DNA from: Flavobacteriales bacterium
Lineage (GTDB): Bacteria > Bacteroidota > Bacteroidia > Flavobacteriales_F > PHOS-HE28
Direction: 5' to 3'
NCBI GenBank assembly: GCA_020635725.1
Contig: JACJZF010000001.1
Span: forward strand, 1-64,000
DNA length: 64,000 nucleotides
Shown here: positions 59,000-64,000 of the stretch, piece after piece
Layout: the number at the start of each line of letters is the position of its first letter
Position numbering within the stretch: the first letter of the stretch is position 1
Notes under the pieces: generated by a model
The model's input: only the letters and a program-made list of their open reading frames with translations
Databases searched by the model: none
Told to the model about the DNA's origin: nothing
Made by a program: the position numbers and the translations under genes

Positions 59000-59439
59000 G
59001 GACCGCGCTGATCCTGTCGCTCGCGCTCCTCGCGGCGTGCGGACGCGTGGCCGATGGCACCCGCGACGCGCTGAATAAAGGTGGCGAGATGGCGGGCTCC
59101 GCTGCCACCGAGGTGATCGAGGGCGTGGCCACCGGAGTGGAGAAGAGCTGGGCGATGGATGTACGGCTGAGCGATCGCCTGAAGGCCGCGCGACTCGGCA
59201 TAGGGAAGACCCTGGTGGAAAGGGGCGCCTTGGGCAACGACAACCGGCTCTTGATCTACCTCACGGCCGATTCCGCATTCGCCGATACGCTGCGTGCCGT
59301 TGCCTACGACCAGGACGGCACCGAGATGGGACGTGCGCACGCCGCCGTGGCGCTGTCCGCAGGAAGCGCTGATTTCATCGAGCTGATTTTTCAGGACCGC
59401 ACCGACCTGGAGCGGAAGAGCCGGATCGAGCTGCGCTGA
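58996..59439 (+). CDS. Small lipoprotein coupled to the M43 protease array
   Basis: A 147-residue lipoprotein: signal MRTALILSLALLAACGRVA with lipobox Cys at 15. The body starts with a helical stretch (GEMAGSAATEVIEGVATGVE) and ends with a beta-rich part (NRLLIYLTADSAFADTLRAV). I do not recognise a family. It is translationally coupled to M43 copy 3 and ends at a strong terminator, so it may be functionally linked to the protease, for example as an inhibitor or assembly factor, but this is only a guess. Confidence 0.75.
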   Translation: MRTALILSLALLAACGRVADGTRDALNKGGEMAGSAATEVIEGVATGVEKSWAMDVRLSDRLKAARLGIGKTLVERGALGNDNRLLIYLTADSAFADTLRAVAYDQDGTEMGRAHAAVALSAGSADFIELIFQDRTDLERKSRIELR

Positions 59440-59454
59440 ACGGCTCCTAAACAA

Positions 59455-59482
59455 GAAGCCCCGGCATAGCCGGGGCTTCTTC
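59455..59482 (+). terminator. Rho-independent terminator, probably bidirectional
   Basis: A perfect 11-base stem GAAGCCCCGGC with loop ATA is followed by TTCATT on the plus strand, and on the minus strand the stem is followed by TTGTTT. It lies between the convergent lipoprotein gene and the secreted protein gene at 59498. Confidence 0.88.
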
Positions 59483-59497
59483 ATTCAGGCATTCGGG

Positions 59498-59938
59498 TCA
59501 CTCCTTGAAGCCCACCATCACGGCCACGCAGCCCAGGTGCACCATGTCGCTGCCGCCCTTGTTCGGGGGCACCCACACCACCACCTTCATCTGAGCTGTG
59601 CTGGCCGCCTTGAAATCGAAGCTGTGCTTGGGCTCATCGGCCAAGCTCTCGAACACGATCTTGTTGTTCTGATCCACGAGCTTCCAGTTGACCTCGCCGA
59701 GGATCTGGTGCACGCACACCATCACGCGGTATTCCTGCCCGCTGTAGAAGGTGAGATTCACCTCCGCCTCCTCGCCCGGCGCCAGCTGCGCGCCGTTGAA
59801 GGTCTCATTGAACTTGTACGGGGCCAGGCCGGGCACGCACTTGTTCTTCGCGAAGGACTTGCACTGGGCCGAAGCCGTGGACGTCGCCAGCATCAATCCT
59901 GCGGCCAGCAAGGTGGGAACTACGGGTAGTCGGAACAT
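59498..59938 (-). CDS. Secreted hypothetical protein, 146 residues
   Basis: A protein with a signal peptide (MFRLPVVPTLLAAGLMLATSTASAQ) and a mature part starting CKSFAKNKCVPGLAPY. The body has beta-strand-like segments (AEVNLTFYSGQEYRVMVCVH, WKLVDQNNKIVFES, MKVVVWVPPNKGG) and four Cys. No family is recognised. It is 8 bases downstream of the next lipoprotein gene, so the two are probably cotranscribed. Confidence 0.75.
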   Translation of the reverse strand: MFRLPVVPTLLAAGLMLATSTASAQCKSFAKNKCVPGLAPYKFNETFNGAQLAPGEEAEVNLTFYSGQEYRVMVCVHQILGEVNWKLVDQNNKIVFESLADEPKHSFDFKAASTAQMKVVVWVPPNKGGSDMVHLGCVAVMVGFKE

Positions 59939-59946
59939 GTCGGCGG

Positions 59947-60846
59947 TCAGTTGATGTAGGTGTTGCGAATGGCAGCGGCCTTCTCGCCGATGGCCTTGAG
60001 CTGCGCATCGCTGAGCGTGGCCCCGCCGCCTTCGGCACCGATCACCGTAACGCCATTCTCCTGGCTGGTGGTGACGCCGCCTCCACCGACCTGCACATCG
60101 GCGTAGAGGGCCGCGAGACTCTGGAGGTCATCACGAACGCCATTCACAGCGGCATCATCGGTGCCATAGGTCTCCATGAGCGCGAGCAGATCGGTGAGGG
60201 AGAGCTTCTGCTCGGCGATCCGCTGGCGCAGCTCGGCATTGTCGTTGGTGGTGCTCACTTGCGTGGCCACGTACAACCCTTCGACCCATCCGCCGGCGAC
60301 CATCAGGGCGCTGATGTTGTCGCGGTCGTTGGTCTTGAGGTAGTGATCCATCTCCCAATAGGTCTCGCTGATGATGTCGAGCAGCTTGTCGCGGTCGTTC
60401 TGGTGCTTCTCCATCAGCTCCAAGGTGCTGTCATTGAAGGCGCTGGTGACACCTAGCTTGTCCGCCAGGCGACGGGCGCAGCTCGTGTAGAACATGCTCT
60501 CCTGGGTGTGGTTGAACACGCTCGCGTAGCTGAGGTCGGCGCCGTAGATCCCGAGGTTGAGCGCCTGCTTGCTCGCCGCCGTGTACTTGTCCACGTTCTT
60601 CACGTCGTTCAGGATCTTCCCGCTGTAGGTGGCGCCTGCCTTCTTCAGCAGTGCCGCGGTCTCCATGGGCGAAGGGATGTTGTAGAAGATCTTGCGCGTG
60701 CGGCTCATCCGCTCGCTTTCCGCGAGGCTGTCGGCGCTGTTGTCCTGAACTAAGGTGTCCTGAGGGGGCTGGTCGCCTCCGCAGGCGGCGAGCAGGAGCA
60801 CGAGAACCAGCTGGTAGGGCCGGAGTGTTTGTCGCATGAGGGTCAT
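59947..60846 (-). CDS. Lipoprotein, helical, unknown function (299 residues)
   Basis: A lipoprotein with signal MTLMRQTLRPYQLVLVLLLAACGG (lipobox Cys near 22) and an otherwise mostly helical body (about 40-230), including YGADLSYASVFNHTQESMFY and ISETYWEMDHYLK. A glycine-rich segment (VGGGGVTTSQENG) and a C-terminal helix (LSDAQLKAIGEKAAAIRNTY) follow. I do not recognise the family. The start could also be 60837. It is transcribed with the secreted protein downstream. Confidence 0.78.
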   Translation of the reverse strand: MTLMRQTLRPYQLVLVLLLAACGGDQPPQDTLVQDNSADSLAESERMSRTRKIFYNIPSPMETAALLKKAGATYSGKILNDVKNVDKYTAASKQALNLGIYGADLSYASVFNHTQESMFYTSCARRLADKLGVTSAFNDSTLELMEKHQNDRDKLLDIISETYWEMDHYLKTNDRDNISALMVAGGWVEGLYVATQVSTTNDNAELRQRIAEQKLSLTDLLALMETYGTDDAAVNGVRDDLQSLAALYADVQVGGGGVTTSQENGVTVIGAEGGGATLSDAQLKAIGEKAAAIRNTYIN

Positions 60847-60898
60847 GGGTCTGGATACGGGAGAGGACGCTTCAAAGGTCAACTCCTCGCCTTGGCGA

Positions 60899-63736
60899 TC
60901 AATGCGCCTCCAGCCAGTTTTTCCCCACGCCCATGTCAACAACCAGCGGCACTGCCAAGGCCATGGCTCCTTCCATGCGCTCCTTCACCATGGCCTTGAG
61001 CGCATCCATCTCATCGTTGCGCGCATCGAAGACGAGTTCATCGTGCACCTGCAGGAGCAATTTGCTCCGCATGCCACGGGATCGGAGGTCGCGGTGGATG
61101 TTGACCATGGCCACTTTGATGATGTCGGCCGCGGTGCCCTGCATGGGCGCGTTGATGGCGATGCGTTCGGCCTGCGCGCGCACGGTGTTGTTGGCGCTGG
61201 TGATGTCGGGCAGGTAGCGGCGGCGGCCCATGAGTGTCTTGATGTAGCCGTGCGTGCGGCAGTAGCCGATGGTCTCGTCCATGTATTGGCGCACGCCCGG
61301 GAACTGCGCGAAGTAGTCGTCGATGATCTGCTTGGCCTCGGCGCGCGGTATGCCCAAGGTCTGGCTGAGGCCGAAGGCGCCCTGCCCGTATGCGATGCCG
61401 AAGTTCACGGCCTTGGCGCGGCTGCGCTGCTCGCGGTTCACCTCGGCGATATCGACGTTGAAGACCTTAGCGGCCGTGGCGGCGTGGATGTCGAGGCCGT
61501 GGCGGAAGGCCTCCTGCATGTTGTGGTCGCCGCTCATGTGCGCGATGATGCGCAGCTCGATCTGGCTGTAGTCCGCGCTGAGCAGCTGGTACTCCTGGTT
61601 GCGTGGCACGAAGGCCTTGCGGATCTCGCGGCCCTTCTCGGTGCGTATGGGGATGTTCTGCAGATTGGGGTCGTTGCTGGCCAGGCGGCCCGTGGCGGCC
61701 ACGGTCTGCAGGTAGCTGGTATGCACGCGGTGCGTCTCGGGGTCGGCGGCCTCGGGCAGCGTGTCCACGTAGGTGCCTTTGAGCTTGCGCAGGCTGCGGT
61801 AGTCGAGGATCATGGGGATCACCGGGTGCGCGGCGCTCAGCTCCTGCAGGATATCCTCGCTGGTCTGGTACTGGCCGGTCTTGGCCGTCTTCTTCACCTT
61901 GTCGCCGCCGAGCTTCAGGGTCTCGAAGAGCACATCGCCCAGCTGCTTGGGGCTATCGATGTTGAAGGGCACACCGCTGGCCCGGTGGATCTCTTCCTGC
62001 AGCCGGATCAGATCGGTGCCCAGCTCCTCGCTGAACTGCCGGAGCGCAGGGATGTCGATGCGGATGCCCTCGGTCTCCATGTCGGCGAGCACCTGTACCA
62101 GGGGCATCTCCACATCGCGGAAGAGCGTGTCCACCTCGTCGGCCTTCAGCAAGGGCTCGAATCTGTCGGCGAGCTGCCAGGTGATGTCGGCATCCTCGGC
62201 GGCGTATTCCTTCACCTGCTCCACCGGTACATCGCGCATGCTCTTCTGCACCTTGCCGCGGCCCTTCTCGCCGATGAGCGCCTCGATGCTCACCGGTCGG
62301 TAGCCCAGGTAGGTCTCGCTGAGGTAATCCATGCCGTGCTTCTGCTGATCGGGCTTCAGCAGGAAGTGCGCGACCATGGTATCGAAGAGCGGCCCCTTCA
62401 CCTCCACGCCGTAGCGGGCCAGCACGCGCAGATCATACTTCGCGTTCTGCGCCACCTTGCCGATGGCCTCGTTCTCCAGGATCGGCTTGAAGATGCCGAC
62501 TATGCGCTGGGCCTCCGAAGGATCGGCGGGCACCGGCACGTAATGCCCTTCGTGCGGCTTCCAGCTGAAGGCCAGCCCCACGAGTTCCGCCGTGCGCTCA
62601 TCGGTGCTGGTGGTCTCGGTATCGAAGCAGAAGCGCGGCTGCTTCTTGAGCTGCGCGGCGAGCATGTACAGGTCCTCGTTCGATTCGCTCAGGAAGTAGC
62701 GGTGCGGCACCGTGTCGATGGTGGCCAGCTCGGTGAAGGCCACCTGTCCTTCCGCATCCACGGTGGTGCCGAACAGATCGACTTGCGGCGGGGCTGCGGG
62801 CGCGGCCTTGCGGGCACGGGTTCCAATGCCACCAGCGCCACCGGCATCGGGCGGCGCGAGCACCCGCGCCGCCAGGTTCTTGAACTCCAGCTCGCTGAAG
62901 ACCTCCAGCACCTTCTCCTTATCGGGCGGGTCGAGGTGCAGCGCGTGGTGATCGAGCTCCACGGGCGCCTCGATGTTGATGGTGGCGAGCTGCTTGCTGA
63001 GCCTTCCCTGCTCGGCGAATTGGATCACGTTCTCCTTCTGCTTGCCCTTGAGCTGCTCCACGTTCTCGATCACGCCCTCCAGGCTCCCGAACTGCTGCAC
63101 GAGCTTCATGGCGGTCTTCTCTCCGATGCCCGGGATGCCCGGGATGTTGTCGACCGCATCGCCCATGAGCCCCAGGATGTCCTTGACCTGCTCGGTTCGC
63201 TCGAGCCCCCAGCGCGCGCACACCTCGGCCGGACCGAGCTTCTCAGGCGGGTCGCCGCCGCGGCCGGGCTTGTACATGATGATGCGGTCGGTGACGAGCT
63301 GGCCGAAATCCTTGTCGGGCGTCACCATGTAGGTCACATACCCTTCCACCTCAGCCTTTTTGGCCAGCGTGCCGATCACATCGTCCGCCTCATAGCCGTC
63401 GCTCTCAAGTATGGGGATGTTGAGCGCCTCGATGATCCGGCGGATGTACGGGATGTTGCTGCGGATGTCATCGGGCATCTCCTCTCGGTTCGCCTTGTAG
63501 TCGAGCAGGGCCTCGTGGCGCTCCGTAGGTGCGGCGGTATCGAAGACCACCGCGATGTGGGTGGGCTGCTCGCGCTTGATCAGGTCGAGCAGGGTGGTGG
63601 TGAAGCCGAAGGCGGCGCTGGTGTTGAAGCCCTTGCTGTTGACGCGCGGCGCGCGGATGAAGCTGAAGTAGGCCCGGTAGATCAGGGCGAAAGCATCGAG
63701 CAGGAAGAGGCGTTTGTCGTCGGCGGGGGTGGGCAT
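60899..63736 (-). CDS. polA: DNA polymerase I
   Basis: A 945-residue PolA. Residues 1-300 form the 5' nuclease (LFLLDAFALIYRAYFSF, ESDGYEADDVIG, GDAVDNIPGIPGIGEKTA). The 3'-5' exonuclease domain follows and keeps its acidic residues (CFDTETTSTD, VAQNAKYDLRVL, YAAEDADITW), so proofreading is likely. The polymerase domain shows LLSADYSQIELRIIAHMSGD, RSRAKAVNFGIAYG and LLLQVHDELVF. I chose the ATG at 63736 (MPTPADDKRLF), 34 bases after a TACCTTGC box. A longer in-frame reading upstream is not supported. Confidence 0.97.
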   Translation of the reverse strand: MPTPADDKRLFLLDAFALIYRAYFSFIRAPRVNSKGFNTSAAFGFTTTLLDLIKREQPTHIAVVFDTAAPTERHEALLDYKANREEMPDDIRSNIPYIRRIIEALNIPILESDGYEADDVIGTLAKKAEVEGYVTYMVTPDKDFGQLVTDRIIMYKPGRGGDPPEKLGPAEVCARWGLERTEQVKDILGLMGDAVDNIPGIPGIGEKTAMKLVQQFGSLEGVIENVEQLKGKQKENVIQFAEQGRLSKQLATINIEAPVELDHHALHLDPPDKEKVLEVFSELEFKNLAARVLAPPDAGGAGGIGTRARKAAPAAPPQVDLFGTTVDAEGQVAFTELATIDTVPHRYFLSESNEDLYMLAAQLKKQPRFCFDTETTSTDERTAELVGLAFSWKPHEGHYVPVPADPSEAQRIVGIFKPILENEAIGKVAQNAKYDLRVLARYGVEVKGPLFDTMVAHFLLKPDQQKHGMDYLSETYLGYRPVSIEALIGEKGRGKVQKSMRDVPVEQVKEYAAEDADITWQLADRFEPLLKADEVDTLFRDVEMPLVQVLADMETEGIRIDIPALRQFSEELGTDLIRLQEEIHRASGVPFNIDSPKQLGDVLFETLKLGGDKVKKTAKTGQYQTSEDILQELSAAHPVIPMILDYRSLRKLKGTYVDTLPEAADPETHRVHTSYLQTVAATGRLASNDPNLQNIPIRTEKGREIRKAFVPRNQEYQLLSADYSQIELRIIAHMSGDHNMQEAFRHGLDIHAATAAKVFNVDIAEVNREQRSRAKAVNFGIAYGQGAFGLSQTLGIPRAEAKQIIDDYFAQFPGVRQYMDETIGYCRTHGYIKTLMGRRRYLPDITSANNTVRAQAERIAINAPMQGTAADIIKVAMVNIHRDLRSRGMRSKLLLQVHDELVFDARNDEMDALKAMVKERMEGAMALAVPLVVDMGVGKNWLEAH

Positions 63737-63770
63737 GGTGCGAGGGCCGCGCTGAAGCACGGAAGCGGCG

Positions 63771-63778
63771 GCAAGGTA
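63771..63778 (-). promoter_or_regulatory. -7 box (TACCTTGC) for polA
   Basis: The minus strand reads TACCTTGC 34 bases before the ATG at 63736, a weaker match to consensus. Confidence 0.4.
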
Positions 63779-63837
63779 GCCCCTCGGGATCCGCAGGATG
63801 CCCGAGCAACGTGCCGCTTGCGAGCGTCGTCCTTCCT

Positions 63838-63845
63838 TAGCTTGC
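63838..63845 (+). promoter_or_regulatory. Possible -7 box (TAGCTTGC) for the last lipoprotein gene
   Basis: TAGCTTGC lies 18 bases before the ATG at 63864. It mirrors the polA box and is equally weak. Confidence 0.35.
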
Positions 63846-63863
63846 GGCGCCTGCAAGCACGTG

Positions 63864-64000
63864 ATGCGAGGAAGGACATTCGCTGTTATGGCTGTCGTGC
63901 TGGCCGTGTTCATCGCGTGCCGTCACGATGGGGAGGAGGTGGTGCAGCCGGAGCCCATCCCCGAGCCGGAGAACGGCGTTACCGTTGATCTGGCGGCGCT
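63864..64000 (+). CDS. Lipoprotein N-terminus, cut by the window edge
   Basis: The reading from ATG 63864 gives MRGRTFAVMAVVLAVFIACR, a lipoprotein signal with lipobox Cys at 19, then a Glu/Pro-rich linker (VVQPEPIPEPENG). A start at the in-frame ATG 63888 is also possible. The rest lies outside the window, so the function is unknown. It is divergent from polA. Confidence 0.6.
   Translation, partial: MRGRTFAVMAVVLAVFIACRHDGEEVVQPEPIPEPENGVTVDLAA

Noticed and set aside
60836..63988. Very long open frame (over 1000 codons) on the plus strand
   Set aside because: It is exactly antisense to polA, which has full domain and motif support. The translated text is rich in His, Leu, Val and Gly repeats, as expected from the mirror of GC-rich codons.
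1..64000. Search for prophage, integrase, transposase, toxin-antitoxin or restriction genes
   Set aside because: All confident genes are housekeeping, envelope or secretion genes, and no mobile-element or defence gene family was recognised.

Overview
The window looks like a chromosomal segment of a GC-rich member of the Bacteroidota, most likely a Flavobacteriales-like lineage. Four things support this. Several secreted proteins end in type IX secretion (T9SS) type A sorting domains. There is a TonB-dependent receptor with an N-terminal carboxypeptidase-regulatory-like domain and an ExbB/ExbD cluster. A Bacteroidota-type -7 promoter box (TAnnTTTG or close variants) lies just upstream of many start codons, in place of clear Shine-Dalgarno sites. 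Family-typical genes are present, including a bacilliredoxin, an HU-CCDC81/SPOR protein, M43 and M36 metalloproteases and RbfA followed by an FtsX-like permease. I see no prophage, insertion sequence, integrase, CRISPR array or rRNA.

Layout. 1-4987 (minus): copper-handling block of an Asp-box beta-propeller secreted protein, an AraC regulator with an HMA-like N-terminus, a small HMA metal-binding protein, a CopA-type P-ATPase and a cut-off membrane protein. 5050-12603: gatC/plsC, trpS, then a translationally coupled run (cytochrome b-like protein, cytochrome c, hflX, PBP1A) and an acyltransferase-3 protein. 12642-19602: tandem-barrel outer membrane protein, MsbA-like ABC exporter, rbfA, methyltransferase, LolC/E-like permease, dusB. 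19628-22770: ExbB/ExbD transport energizer with three ExbD copies. 22770-23245: two-copy intergenic repeat and tRNA-Ser(GGA). 23373-28803: asparaginase, TatD, heptosyltransferase-like protein, thioesterase, HemJ and small proteins. 28850-34889 (minus): TonB receptor, polytopic membrane protein, kdsB and HU-CCDC81/SPOR protein in close succession. 35021-41936: dprA, a G-rich repeat tract, gdhA, bacilliredoxin and a large M36 protease. 41938-49106: tadA, a copper-monooxygenase-like T9SS protein, recJ, two tiny genes, udk, nadD, gmk, yicC. 49127-52484: EamA exporter, UPF0104 flippase-like protein, gamma-family transsulfuration enzyme. 52557-59439: three tandem paralogous M43 metalloproteases and a coupled lipoprotein. 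59498-64000: secreted protein, lipoprotein, polA and the start of another lipoprotein.

Most of the window is ordinary core metabolism. The parts that deserve attention are the tandem M43 protease array with its coupled lipoprotein and a palindromic operator candidate, a duplicated C-terminal motif on the M36 protease, the near-universal short spacing between -7 boxes and start codons (suggesting leaderless transcripts), the fused HMA-AraC copper regulator, and two kinds of intergenic repeat.
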